DNA of 64,000 nucleotides from NCBI RefSeq assembly GCF_004118285.1, contig NZ_SDHY01000001.1, forward strand, positions 186,001 through 250,000. Reading direction: 5' to 3'. Positions 1 through 9,300 of this stretch are shown one piece after another (the first letter of the stretch is position 1; the number at the start of each line of letters is the position of its first letter). The position numbers and the translations under genes are program-made. This DNA is from Aquirufa rosea. GTDB lineage: Bacteria; Bacteroidota; Bacteroidia; Cytophagales; Spirosomataceae. Below the pieces are notes generated by a model. It had not been told where the DNA came from. It ran no database searches and saw nothing but the letters and a program-made list of their open reading frames with translations.

Positions 1-779
1 ATGAAACTTGATTTACCAAAACGGAATAATCGATCATATAATCGATTTACGTTGTTTTCTTTGAAATCAGGAATCTTATATATGATCCCTACCCTTAAAA
101 GGCTACTGTCTATTAAATCATTTAATTTCAACCCAACAGCTTCGTTGGAAAAATAGAAATACCCTTGATTCTTAAAGTAGTGACTAATATTTTCTCTTTC
201 TTTTCTTAATATTTCGAGGCTTAATCTATCATTAGGTTTTATCAAGCTTTCTTTGGTATAATAGGACTCGAATTTTTTATTCAGTAGTGGATTGTCTATT
301 AAAAATGAATCTCTCTTAGAAAACAGACTTAAATCATTTTCTTCAATCGTGAAGGTCACATTTACCAATTTATTAAAACGATCTACGGTGTCTAAATCTA
401 ATCGAATTAGATTACTTAAAAAGCCATTATTTCTGTAATATCTATAAAGAGCCTCTTTTGCGTTTTCAAGATTTTGTTTATTACTACTAGGATTAGGTGT
501 GTTAAAAAGTTGAATGAAAGCAGGTGACTTTCCTAGCGAATCCCTAATTTTTCTTTTGCTTTCAAAATATCCGTAAACTTTTGGTGAAAATAATCTTACA
601 TAAGATTCCTTCAAACCAGGTATATTTGTTCTTAAATCTTCTTTGGAGATTAACCTATTCCCTTGAATATCGATTCGGTTTATTTTGTATTCAGTAAACT
701 TGAATTGACGGAATCCTTTGCAGGATAGAAATAATACCTGAATGATAAATAATCCGATAAATAATTTTATTGATTTCAA
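1..779 (-). CDS. tamL: TamA/BamA-like outer-membrane lipoprotein (TamL), N-terminal part; 3' end beyond window
   Basis: The frame is open from 779 to the window edge, about 259 residues. Translation gives a hydrophobic signal peptide ending in a lipobox (L-S-C, Cys20). A POTRA-like stretch follows, starting at 'INRIDIQGNRLISKEDL', with repeated 'YYRNNGF' and 'YFKNQGYFYF' motifs typical of BamA/TamA periplasmic domains. The beta-barrel would lie outside the window. Lipidated TamA-like proteins (TamL) are known in Bacteroidota and are often next to a SpoU methyltransferase, as here. They are thought to work in outer-membrane protein or envelope biogenesis. The start must be TTG at 779: an in-frame TAA lies three codons upstream and no ATG is available. 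Only three bases separate it from the divergent methyltransferase start. Family assignment is by motif and context; the barrel is not seen. Confidence 0.72.
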   Translation of the reverse strand, partial: MKSIKLFIGLFIIQVLFLSCKGFRQFKFTEYKINRIDIQGNRLISKEDLRTNIPGLKESYVRLFSPKVYGYFESKRKIRDSLGKSPAFIQLFNTPNPSSNKQNLENAKEALYRYYRNNGFLSNLIRLDLDTVDRFNKLVNVTFTIEENDLSLFSKRDSFLIDNPLLNKKFESYYTKESLIKPNDRLSLEILRKERENISHYFKNQGYFYFSNEAVGLKLNDLIDSSLLRVGIIYKIPDFKENNVNRLYDRLFRFGKSSF

Positions 780-782
780 AAG

Positions 783-1511
783 ATGTTAACGAATAAACAA
801 ATAAAGTTAATTAATTCTCTACATTCTAAAAAAGGAAGAACAGAGAATGGATTATTTTTAGTGGAAGGGGAAAAGGGCATTTTGGAGGTTCTTGATTCTT
901 CATACCAGATAGAATTTTTAGTGATAAATGAAGATTATGCCCATCAATTTTCATCTATAAAACAGTCCATATATTTTTTGCCCAAAAACGAAATTACCAA
1001 GCTAAGTACCTTAACTATAAATCAATTTGGAATAGCGGTTGTCAAGATGAAAAATTTAATTTCTTTTGAAACGCTAAATCCATATGTTTTAGTCTTAGAT
1101 GGAGTAAGGGATCCTGGTAATTTAGGAACAATCATTAGAATTTGTGATTGGTATGGAATTGATCAAATAGTGTTATCAGCTGATTGTACGGAGTTTTACA
1201 ATCCTAAAGTTATATCGGCTACCATGGGTTCCTTTAAACGAGTGAAATGTTTATATACTGATTTACCTGCATTTCTAACATCTCATCCTAATTATTCAAT
1301 TCTGGGTGCTGATTTGGATGGAGAGAATATTCATGCTTTTGAATTCCCAGATAGAGCATTCTTGATTATGGGTAGTGAATCCCACGGGATAAGAGAGGAT
1401 CTGCACAATATTATTCAGCAAAAAATCACAATTCCAAGATATGGTGGAGCCGAATCACTAAATGTAGCTATTTCTACAGGTATTATTTTAGATAACCTTA
1501 AGAGAAATTAA
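783..1511 (+). CDS. SpoU/TrmH-family RNA 2'-O-methyltransferase
   Basis: A 242-residue protein with the three SPOUT signature motifs: 'DPGNLGTIIR' near residue 110, 'IMGSESHGI' near 195 and 'ESLNVAISTGI' near 225. These form the trefoil-knot S-adenosylmethionine site. A short N-terminal substrate-binding domain resembling the L30e-like domain of RlmB precedes it ('GLFLVEGEKGILEVL'). Members methylate ribose 2'-OH in rRNA or tRNA, and the exact target cannot be read from sequence. It diverges from tamL with three bases between starts, so each promoter must lie inside the other gene. It ends with a 4-base convergent overlap with the transporter gene. Confidence 0.9.
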   Translation: MLTNKQIKLINSLHSKKGRTENGLFLVEGEKGILEVLDSSYQIEFLVINEDYAHQFSSIKQSIYFLPKNEITKLSTLTINQFGIAVVKMKNLISFETLNPYVLVLDGVRDPGNLGTIIRICDWYGIDQIVLSADCTEFYNPKVISATMGSFKRVKCLYTDLPAFLTSHPNYSILGADLDGENIHAFEFPDRAFLIMGSESHGIREDLHNIIQQKITIPRYGGAESLNVAISTGIILDNLKRN

Positions 1512-2245
1512 TTTTTTTCCTTTTTTAGGTATAGCTCAATGAGGTAATGTGCCAAATACAGAACGGGAGTAAATAAGATAGCTATAAAAAATTTGTATAA
1601 ATAGTTGTTCAAAGAGACATTCATCCATTGGCCTAAAGTCCAGTTACCAAAAAAATAAAAGGCGATACCAATCACTAAAACACTATCAATCAATTGGGAA
1701 AGAAGGGTAGAGCCTGTCGCTCTCAACCAAATGTACTTCTGGCCGGTTCTATTTTTAATCTTTTCAAAAATGATCGCATCAAACATTTGACTCACTAAAA
1801 AGGCAGTTAGTGATCCCGTAATAATTCCTAAACCTTGTCTGAAAATCTTAGAAAAAGACAGATTGATATCAAAGTTGCTGGAATTGTTTACTTGGAGCCA
1901 AAAATCAGCAGGGACTAATAGGGTAGCCAAATAAATGATTAAAAAGGAATAAGCGATAAATAAGGCAGTAGTGTAGGAGATAAAACGAACGCCCTTTTTG
2001 CCAAAATAGTCATTAATAATATCTGAAGTAATAAATACAATGGGCCAATTCAAAGCTCCAGCCGTTTGATTGAAATCCCAGGTTTCACCCCAAGGAGTTA
2101 AAAGGCCCAAGGGGGAAAAGCCCAATGACTTCTCTATACTTACTATTTTTACACCAATAATCTCCGCAACGATGGCATTGGTTAGAAATATGCCAAATAG
2201 AAATATGAATAACTTCTGCTTGCGAGAAAACTGATTAAATATCAT
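1508..2245 (-). CDS. yhhQ: Queuosine precursor transporter (YhhQ/VUT family)
   Basis: A 245-residue integral membrane protein with about six hydrophobic segments. The family signature is visible as 'WPIVFITSDIINDYFG' near residues 67-82, with the conserved Asp/Asn pair between membrane segments. Members import queuine or preQ bases that are then inserted at the wobble position of tRNAs. The start overlaps the stop of the upstream aminotransferase by 4 bases, so the two are probably translated from one message. No preQ1 riboswitch is evident upstream. Former annotations call this family 'VUT' or 'DUF165'. Confidence 0.88.
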   Translation of the reverse strand: MIFNQFSRKQKLFIFLFGIFLTNAIVAEIIGVKIVSIEKSLGFSPLGLLTPWGETWDFNQTAGALNWPIVFITSDIINDYFGKKGVRFISYTTALFIAYSFLIIYLATLLVPADFWLQVNNSSNFDINLSFSKIFRQGLGIITGSLTAFLVSQMFDAIIFEKIKNRTGQKYIWLRATGSTLLSQLIDSVLVIGIAFYFFGNWTLGQWMNVSLNNYLYKFFIAILFTPVLYLAHYLIELYLKKEKN

Positions 2246-3453
2246 CTTCTATAATTATCAAAATGCAAAGCTATTTTGTCCAAAGCTACGGAAAGTTGCT
2301 CTACGTGGGGTAAAAATACTATTCTGAAATGATCTCTTTGTTTAAAGTTAAATCCTCTACCAGCCACCACTAAAATCTTTTGTTCTTCCAACAAAGACAT
2401 CACAAAATGCTCGTCGTCTTCAAAAGTAAATTTGCCCAAATCAATTTTTGGAAAAAGATATAAAGCTCCTTTGGGTTTGACACAACTTACTCCATCTATT
2501 GCATTTAGTTTTTCATAGGCCAATTGCATTTGCTTGTAAAGCCTACCTGACGGAGCTACCAAATCATTGATTGACTGATAACCACCCAAAGCCGTTTGAA
2601 TTCCAAATTGTGTAATTACATTCGCACACAATCGAGTACTAAACAAAAAATTTAGACCTTCAATATATGATTTAGCTTTATGTTTAGCACCTGTTAAAAT
2701 CATCCATCCACCTCTAAATCCAGCTGCACGATAATTTTTGGATAAACCACCCATGGTAACGATTAAAATATCATCTGATAGGCCTGCAGCTGAATAATGT
2801 TCATGCTGATCAAATAAAATCTTATCATAAATCTCATCAGAGAATAAAATGAGTTTATGCTTTATGGCCAGTTGAACAATTTTATCAACAACTTCTTTAG
2901 AATAAACAGCTCCAGTGGGGTTATTAGGATTAATTAAGACGATTGCCCTACATTTATCTGTGATTTTAGATTCCATATCCTCCAAATCTGGCTGCCAATC
3001 ATTGCTTTCATCACATACATAATGTAGTGATTTACCTCCTGCTAAGCCTACTACTGTAGTCCATAAGGGATAATCAGGCGATGGAATTAAAACTTCGTCA
3101 TCTGGATTCAATAAAGCCATCATCACTAATGAGATTAGTTCACTGACCCCATTGCCAATATAAATATCTTCAATTAGTATATTTTTTACTCCTTTATTCT
3201 GGTAATATTGCATGACTGCCTTACGGGCTGCAAAAAGTCCTCGGGAATCAGTATACCCTTGTGCATTTCGAATATTAACAATAATATCATGCACAATCTC
3301 ATCAGGAGTTTCAAATCCAAATGCCGCCGGATTTCCAATATTTAAGGAAGTAATTTTATAACCTTGATTTTGAAGAGCTAGAGCTTTATCATAAACTGGT
3401 CCACGTATCTCATATTTTAGATGCTCTAATCTTTTACTTTTTAATATATCCAT
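2242..3453 (-). CDS. alaA: PLP-dependent aminotransferase, AlaA-like (alanine/glutamate-pyruvate transaminase)
   Basis: A 403-residue fold-type I aminotransferase. Visible landmarks are the N-terminal 'YEIRGPVYDKAL', the 'NPNNPTGAVYS' loop, 'DEIYDKI' with the cofactor-contacting Asp/Tyr, and 'GGLSKNYRAAGFRGGW' holding the Schiff-base lysine. A C-terminal 'FRIVFLP' carries the carboxylate-binding Arg. The overall match is very close to E. coli AlaA as I remember it, so glutamate-pyruvate transaminase activity is likely. It is the first gene of a two-gene minus-strand unit with the queuosine transporter. No clear TAnnTTTG element is seen upstream on this strand. Confidence 0.87.
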   Translation of the reverse strand: MDILKSKRLEHLKYEIRGPVYDKALALQNQGYKITSLNIGNPAAFGFETPDEIVHDIIVNIRNAQGYTDSRGLFAARKAVMQYYQNKGVKNILIEDIYIGNGVSELISLVMMALLNPDDEVLIPSPDYPLWTTVVGLAGGKSLHYVCDESNDWQPDLEDMESKITDKCRAIVLINPNNPTGAVYSKEVVDKIVQLAIKHKLILFSDEIYDKILFDQHEHYSAAGLSDDILIVTMGGLSKNYRAAGFRGGWMILTGAKHKAKSYIEGLNFLFSTRLCANVITQFGIQTALGGYQSINDLVAPSGRLYKQMQLAYEKLNAIDGVSCVKPKGALYLFPKIDLGKFTFEDDEHFVMSLLEEQKILVVAGRGFNFKQRDHFRIVFLPHVEQLSVALDKIALHFDNYRR

Positions 3454-3485
3454 TGAAAAAAATAAGAATTGTAAAAATAGTCATT

Positions 3486-3493
3486 TACTTTTG
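3486..3493 (+). promoter_or_regulatory. -7 promoter element (TAnnTTTG) for the BatB-like/TPR/purC/STAS operon
   Basis: TACTTTTG matches the Bacteroidota -7 consensus exactly and lies 21 bases before the ATG at 3515. A matching -33 TTTG at the usual 17-20-base spacing is not visible, which lowers confidence. Confidence 0.42.
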
Positions 3494-3514
3494 AATTGTT
3501 TTTAACCCAACTCA

Positions 3515-4216
3515 ATGAATTTTGCTCAACTTTTTTTCATTTTATTGAGTTTATTTATTTGCATTTATGTGCTAATACTATGGAAATATTGGATAAAAAC
3601 GAAAGGCATATTCCGCATATCTGGCATTTTTATATTTAAAGTATTATTCCGATTTGGAATTTTTCTTTTGTTCTTCTGGATGTTTATTTCATATGGGGAT
3701 TCAGACGTTTCTAATTATCAAGATACCGATGAAATTACTTTAATCTATCAAGTTCCATTTTATTACACGAATTCCAAGGAAAAATGGAAGTTGGCTCAGG
3801 ATATTATTGGTGAAGATATCAAGCGGTCTCAATCATATTATATTTCACTGGAAATACATAATTATCAAAGAGGTGAAATAGAAACATTTATTCCCAATAC
3901 ACCTACAAATTCATTTCAAAGCTTGCTTGAAAATACCGAAATTCTAAATTTTAAAAGGTCATTTCTTTCAAAGAAATCAATAAAAATGAACTCTAAGTTC
4001 CGTTTGGGAGAGGAGTTTAGGCCGATTACTAAAGTGCTTAAAATAGGTAATCAAATACAAGAATCAGCATTAACTAATCATGAAGCATCATATTTTACCT
4101 TCTTGAGTTCGAATAATTGGTCTGAATTAGTCGACATGAAGGTATATTTGCTAATTTTGTTGGTGATTTTAATCTGTACGGATTTACTCTTTATTCTGCA
4201 TATAATTAAGATTTAG
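3515..4216 (+). CDS. Membrane protein with BatB-like topology, degenerate von Willebrand A-like region
   Basis: A 233-residue protein with hydrophobic segments at about residues 4-22 and 37-60, a soluble region from about 65 to 206 and a C-terminal membrane segment at about 208-231. This is the layout of the Bacteroidota BatA/BatB aerotolerance proteins: two N-terminal helices, a VWA domain, one C-terminal helix. The soluble part begins 'DEITLIYQVPFYY' where BatB would have the metal-binding D-x-S-x-S motif, so a canonical MIDAS is absent. The next gene encodes a TPR protein, as batC follows batB. The Bat relationship is my inference from layout and order; it could be an unrelated envelope protein. 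Translation appears coupled to the TPR gene, with one base between stop and start. Confidence 0.5.
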   Translation: MNFAQLFFILLSLFICIYVLILWKYWIKTKGIFRISGIFIFKVLFRFGIFLLFFWMFISYGDSDVSNYQDTDEITLIYQVPFYYTNSKEKWKLAQDIIGEDIKRSQSYYISLEIHNYQRGEIETFIPNTPTNSFQSLLENTEILNFKRSFLSKKSIKMNSKFRLGEEFRPITKVLKIGNQIQESALTNHEASYFTFLSSNNWSELVDMKVYLLILLVILICTDLLFILHIIKI

Positions 4217-4217
4217 G

Positions 4218-4760
4218 TTGTTTACATCTTATTTTTACATCTTTTTATTGATATACCAAGGGCTATTTTCTAATAGGGCCAGTGTTTATAATAAAGATAT
4301 CCAACAAGTTAACCTGTTAATCAAGCAAGGAAAAAACGAAGAAGCTTTGTATTGGATTAAAAAAGCTAAGGGCAAGGATATTTTCATCAATAAAGAATTA
4401 GAGAGAACACAAGCACTATTGAATATTCGCTTGAATCAATTCATAGAAAAAAGTATTCCTCTTACAGATAAAGATTCGAACGAGTTGTTAATTCAAGCAG
4501 CCATATTGGACAAACAGGGGAAAATTGATCAGGCTATGGACCTAATTGAAAAAGGTATTAAAGCAAACCCTGTTTCCGACACATTGATCAAACAGTTTGA
4601 AATATATGCTTTTAAATGGCGTAAAGTTTTACCGATCTTAAGATCAGTCAAACAGAATCAATGGTTAACTGACCAACAGAATTTAAATCGAATGAATGCT
4701 AAGGAAGCCTTAGGTTTACTTGATTTAATGAAGAAGAAAGAAAAAATTTTAATGTATTAA
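4218..4760 (+). CDS. TPR-like repeat protein, BatC-like position, secreted or membrane-anchored
   Basis: A 180-residue protein with a short hydrophobic N-terminus (about residues 2-17) that could be a signal peptide or anchor. Two helix-turn-helix repeats of TPR type follow: 'LIKQGKNEEALYWIKKA' near residue 33 and 'LDKQGKIDQAMDLIEKG' near residue 96. The start is TTG at 4218. The frame is closed by TAA at 4203 and no ATG lies near the signal sequence. It sits one base after the BatB-like gene and two bases before purC, so all three are probably one transcript. Function is unknown; TPR proteins next to Bat VWA proteins are thought to scaffold them in the periplasm. Confidence 0.6.
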   Translation: MFTSYFYIFLLIYQGLFSNRASVYNKDIQQVNLLIKQGKNEEALYWIKKAKGKDIFINKELERTQALLNIRLNQFIEKSIPLTDKDSNELLIQAAILDKQGKIDQAMDLIEKGIKANPVSDTLIKQFEIYAFKWRKVLPILRSVKQNQWLTDQQNLNRMNAKEALGLLDLMKKKEKILMY

Positions 4761-4762
4761 TT

Positions 4763-5710
4763 ATGGCAAATCAGGCGCAAAGTCCATTACATTTTAAAAA
4801 TCAAACCGCATTTTATCGAGGGAAGGTTAGGGATGTATATAGTATTGGTGATGACAGACTACTCATGGTTACATCGGATAGGATTTCTGCATTTGATGTT
4901 ATTTTACCTAGAACTATTCCTTTTAAAGGACAGGTGTTGAATCAAATTGCCGCCTATTTTCTTAGAGCCACACAAGACATTGTACCTAACTGGTTGATAG
5001 ACACACCTGATCCAAATGTGGCCTATGGTTATAGATGTCAAGCAATTCCTATCGAAATGGTAGTAAGAGGTTATGTCGCAGGACACCTTTGGAGAGAGTA
5101 TAAATCGGGTAAAAGAGAAATTTGCGGAGTAGTCCTTCCAGATGGCTTAAAAGAAAACGACCGCCTGCCAAAGCCTATTATTACACCTACCACTAAAGCC
5201 AGTGAGGGCCATGATGAGGATATATCAATTGCTAAGATATTAGAACTAGGAATTGTTAATAAAGATTTAATGGATCAATTGTGTCAAAAAGCCTTAGAGT
5301 TATTTGATAGAGGAACACAGATGGCCAAGGAGAAAGGTTTGATTTTAGTAGACACCAAATATGAATTTGGTTTATATAATGGTCAAATCATGCTTATGGA
5401 TGAAATTCATACTCCTGATTCATCTCGATATTTTTATGCTAACACTTACCAAGAATTATTGGATAAGAACTTGCCTCAGAAGCAATTATCAAAGGAATTT
5501 GTTAGAGAATGGTTAATTGCTAATGGCTTTCAAGGAAAAGAGGGGCAGGAGGTTCCAGTATTTACAGATGAATTTGTTGAGGAAATTTCACAACGTTATA
5601 TTCTACTATTTGAAGAAATTACCGGTCAAAAATTTCAAAAAGAACCCCAAGAAAATTTAGAACAGCGTATATTTAATCACGTAAACCAATTTTTAGAAAA
5701 TGTCAACTAA
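4763..5710 (+). CDS. purC: Phosphoribosylaminoimidazole-succinocarboxamide synthase
   Basis: A 315-residue SAICAR synthetase, the ATP-dependent ligase that joins aspartate to CAIR in purine synthesis. Landmarks are 'YRGKVRDVY' at the start of the ATP-grasp-like fold, 'VTSDRISAFDV', 'VRGYVAGHLW', 'KASEGHDEDI' and 'LILVDTKYEFG' followed by 'DEIHTPDSSRY'. The length fits the longer Bacteroidota/eukaryote-like form. It is two bases after the TPR gene, and its stop overlaps the start of the STAS gene by 11 bases. No other purine gene is nearby. Confidence 0.95.
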   Translation: MANQAQSPLHFKNQTAFYRGKVRDVYSIGDDRLLMVTSDRISAFDVILPRTIPFKGQVLNQIAAYFLRATQDIVPNWLIDTPDPNVAYGYRCQAIPIEMVVRGYVAGHLWREYKSGKREICGVVLPDGLKENDRLPKPIITPTTKASEGHDEDISIAKILELGIVNKDLMDQLCQKALELFDRGTQMAKEKGLILVDTKYEFGLYNGQIMLMDEIHTPDSSRYFYANTYQELLDKNLPQKQLSKEFVREWLIANGFQGKEGQEVPVFTDEFVEEISQRYILLFEEITGQKFQKEPQENLEQRIFNHVNQFLENVN

Positions 5711-6137
5711 TACTTTGTTTAAACTTGAACAAAATGAAAGCTATGCTTTAATTGAATGGAAGGAAGAAAGCTTAGTTCAAAACAATTATGAGGAATTAGA
5801 AAATGTTGTACGGTTGCTTTTTAAGAAAGAATATGCCAATATGATTTTAAATATATCCAAAGTGACTGAATTGGATGGTTATGGTGTATCAGCTATTAGA
5901 AAAGGTACCAAAATATGCTCCAATGAATCAGGACTGTTCGTAGTGGTTAATAAAGATGAAGGAGTAGTGGAAAGGCTTGATCAAGCTAAAATTGAAAACT
6001 TAACTATTCTAAACACCGTAAGAGAAGGTGTTGATGCAATATATTTAAACGATCTAGAGAATGATTTTGGTGATAGCGATGGGGAAGAAGAGAATGAATA
6101 TGGAAATGAATCATCTGATTATGGAGATGATTATTGA
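5700..6137 (+). CDS. STAS-domain protein with acidic C-terminal tail
   Basis: A 145-residue protein. Residues about 10-110 form a STAS fold of the anti-sigma-antagonist type ('MILNISKVTELDGYGVSAIRKG'). In SpoIIAA-like proteins the loop after the strand reads D-S-S-G, with a serine that is phosphorylated; here it reads D-G-Y-G, so that serine is missing. The last 30 or so residues are almost all Asp, Glu, Asn, Gly, Ser and Tyr and are probably disordered. The start codon lies inside purC (11-base overlap), suggesting coupled translation. No partner kinase or phosphatase is in the window. Confidence 0.72.
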   Translation: MSTNTLFKLEQNESYALIEWKEESLVQNNYEELENVVRLLFKKEYANMILNISKVTELDGYGVSAIRKGTKICSNESGLFVVVNKDEGVVERLDQAKIENLTILNTVREGVDAIYLNDLENDFGDSDGEEENEYGNESSDYGDDY

Positions 6138-6204
6138 GAAATTGTACTCTAGCAAGATATTTTGTAGTTGTTTAGTGATATTTTGCAAACCATATTATAT
6201 TTTG

Positions 6205-6241
6205 TTTAATCAATCGATTGCCAAATATATTTTTGATTAAA
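6205..6241. repeat. Inverted repeat upstream of gltB, candidate operator
   Basis: TTTAATCAA at 6205-6213 is perfectly repeated in inverse as TTGATTAAA at 6233-6241, with 19 bases between. A second perfect palindrome, CAATCGATTG, occupies 6211-6220. The array lies about 27 bases upstream of the -33 box of the gltB promoter, a fitting place for a nitrogen-responsive activator or repressor. No known regulator motif is matched. Confidence 0.4.
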
Positions 6242-6267
6242 TTTGATATTGCTTATATAAATATCTG

Positions 6268-6297
6268 TTTGCCGTTTATTACTGATATTTAATTTTG
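6268..6297 (+). promoter_or_regulatory. gltBD promoter (TTTG-N18-TAATTTTG)
   Basis: A -33 box TTTG at 6268-6271 and an exact -7 box TAATTTTG at 6290-6297 are 18 bases apart, matching the Bacteroidota sigma-A consensus. Transcription would start near 6303 and give a leader of about 37 bases. The 6138-6339 gap otherwise holds only the inverted repeat described separately. Confidence 0.65.
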
Positions 6298-6339
6298 TTG
6301 AGAATTTTTAGTTTATTATTAGAATATTAATAGTTTTTT

Positions 6340-9300
6340 ATGGAAGTCATGAATGAAGAGGGATTGTATCGGAAAGAATTTGAGCACGATGCTTGTGGTA
6401 TTGGATTTGTAGCCAGTATGAAAGGCATTAAATCGCATCGAATTGTACAAGATTCAATTAAGATGTTGATTCGAATGGACCATCGTGGTGCTTGTGGTTG
6501 TGATCCTAATTCTGGAGACGGTGCTGGAGTATTAGTTCAGTTACCTCATGAATTCTTTTTTGAAGAAACTGCAAAATTGGGTTTCGCTTTACCTTCTTTA
6601 GGGCATTATGGTGTGGGTATGGTTTTCTTCCCCCAAGATGAAACTCTAATTAAAGAATGTAAGGAGATTATCGAAAGGAAGGCAAAGAAATTAAGTCTAA
6701 GAATATTAGGTTACCGAAATGTACCTGTTAATAATTCGGAAATTATCGGTGCAGATTCAGGAAATGAAGAACCATCTATTCAACAATTATTCATTGAAAG
6801 ACCTGAATCTTGCTTAACTGAAATTGATTTTGAGAGAAAACTATATGTTTTCCGTCAATATGTAACCCGTTTGTTAAATGAAACTATTGTTCAATTGAAC
6901 GGTAAGTTTTATTTTGCTTCTTTGTCTTGCCGTACCATTATTTATAAGGGTATGTTGACAACCATGCAAGTTCCGGGTTATTTTCAGGATTTATTTCAAG
7001 AAAATTTCACATCGGCTTTAGCCATTGTACACTCTCGCTTTTCTACAAATACTTTTCCAGAATGGAGATTAGCACAGCCCTTTAGGTATATTGCTCATAA
7101 TGGCGAAATAAATACAGTTAAAGGAAATTCATCTTGGATGCAGGCGCAATCAGCTTTATTCTCGAGTAAATATTTCACTCAAGAAGAGTTGGATATGATT
7201 CTGCCCGTTTGTAGTCTAGGGCAATCAGATTCAGCCATTCTAGATAATGCCATTGAAATCCTATATTTAAGTGGACGTTCATTGCCTCATGTAATGATGA
7301 TGCTGATTCCAGAGGCGTGGGATGGTAATGAATCAATGGAAAGTTATAAGAAGGATTTCTATGAGTATCATGCCGCTATGATGGAACCATGGGATGGTCC
7401 CGCTTCCATTTCATTCACTGATGGTAAAATGATTGGTGCTACTCTAGATAGAAATGGATTACGTCCTTCCAGGTATTGGGTAACCAATGATGATCATGTT
7501 ATCATGGCGTCTGAGGCTGGTGTTTTGGATTTAGATCCAGCAAGCATCGTTTCCAAAGGTCGTTTACAGCCAGGAAAGATGTTTGTGGTGGATATGGAGC
7601 AAGGTAGAATTATTCCAGACGAGGAATTAAAAGAGAAAATTTGTCAACAACAGCCTTATGGCCAATGGTTAAGAGAAAATAAAATTAGAGTTGAAGACTT
7701 GCCTGAAGCAGGAAGTGAATATCGTCAACCAAAGCCAGTCGAATTAATCTCACGTCAACAAATATTTGGTTTTACCACGGAAGATATACGAGTGATTCTA
7801 GCTCAAATGGCTGAAACTGGTAAAGAAGCCTTGGGATCTATGGGAATTGATACCCCATTGGCTGTTCTTTCTGATAAAGCTCAGCATTTGTCAAGTTATT
7901 TTAAACAATTATTTGCCCAGGTTACTAATCCTCCGATTGACCCCATACGTGAACGTATGGTTATGTCCTTATTGACAGATATAGGTGGATTGTCTAATTT
8001 ATTGGAAGAGTCGCCTAGTCATTGTAGACAAATTGAAATTCAACAACCAGTATTGCGAAATAAAGAAGTGGAGAAGATTCGTTGGATTGACCATGCCAAC
8101 TTTCAGACTAAATCCATACATATGACTTTCCGTTCATCTGAAGAACCAGGTGTTTTAAAGAAAGCATTGAATAGAATTTGCCAATATGCAGAAGATGCAG
8201 TAGATGATGGTTATTCGATTATTTTATTGACAGATAGAGGTATTGACTCATCTCATGCGCCAATACCATCCTTATTGGCTCTTGGGGCAGTACATAATCA
8301 CTTAATTCGAGCTAAAAAAAGAGCTAAAGTTGGGATCATTATTGAAGCAGGAGATGTATGGGAGACCCATCATTTTGCCACTTTGATTGGTTACGGTGCA
8401 TCTGCAATTAATCCATATATGGCATTTGAGACGATTAAGGCCATGAAAGATAATCGTTTGGTAGATGCTAGTTTATCTTACGAAAAATTAGAATACAATT
8501 ATATCAAAGCCGTAAATGGGGAGTTGCTCAAGATATTCTCTAAAATGGGTATATCTACCTTACAATCATATCAAGGAGCTCAGATATTCGAAATTTTAGG
8601 TTTAAGCAAAGAGGTTGTAGACAATTATTTCAGTGGTTCAATTTCTAGAATCAATGGAGTTGATTTGGATACTATTGCCAAAGAAGCTCTAATTAAGCAT
8701 CAATCAGGTTTTGCCTTGTTGAAATCAGATCACCCAAAACTAGAGGTAGGAGGTATTTATCAGTGGAAACAAAGAGGAGAGGAGCATTTATTCAATCCAC
8801 AGACTATCCACTTATTACAACAATCTACTAAAAATAATGATTACGCTACTTACAAAAAATATTCAAAATTAATTGATGACCAAAGTAAGAAGTCCATTAC
8901 CCTTAGAGGTTTGTTGCGATTTAAAAATGCTTCTCATTCTATTTCGATCGATGAAGTAGAGCCGATTGAGAATATTCTAAAACGTTTTGCCACAGGGGCC
9001 ATGTCATTTGGTTCCATATCTTATGAAGCTCATACTACCTTAGCTATTGCCATGAACCGTATTGGAGGTAAATCCAACACAGGAGAAGGTGGAGAAGACC
9101 CAATTCGTTTTGAAAAAATGAAAAATGGTGATTCCATGAATTCAGCCATCAAGCAAGTGGCGTCGGGTAGATTTGGTGTGACAGCCAATTACTTGACAAA
9201 TGCGGTGGAATTACAAATCAAAATGGCTCAAGGAGCAAAACCAGGAGAAGGAGGTCAATTACCAGGCCATAAGGTAGATGATTGGATTGGAAAAACTCGT

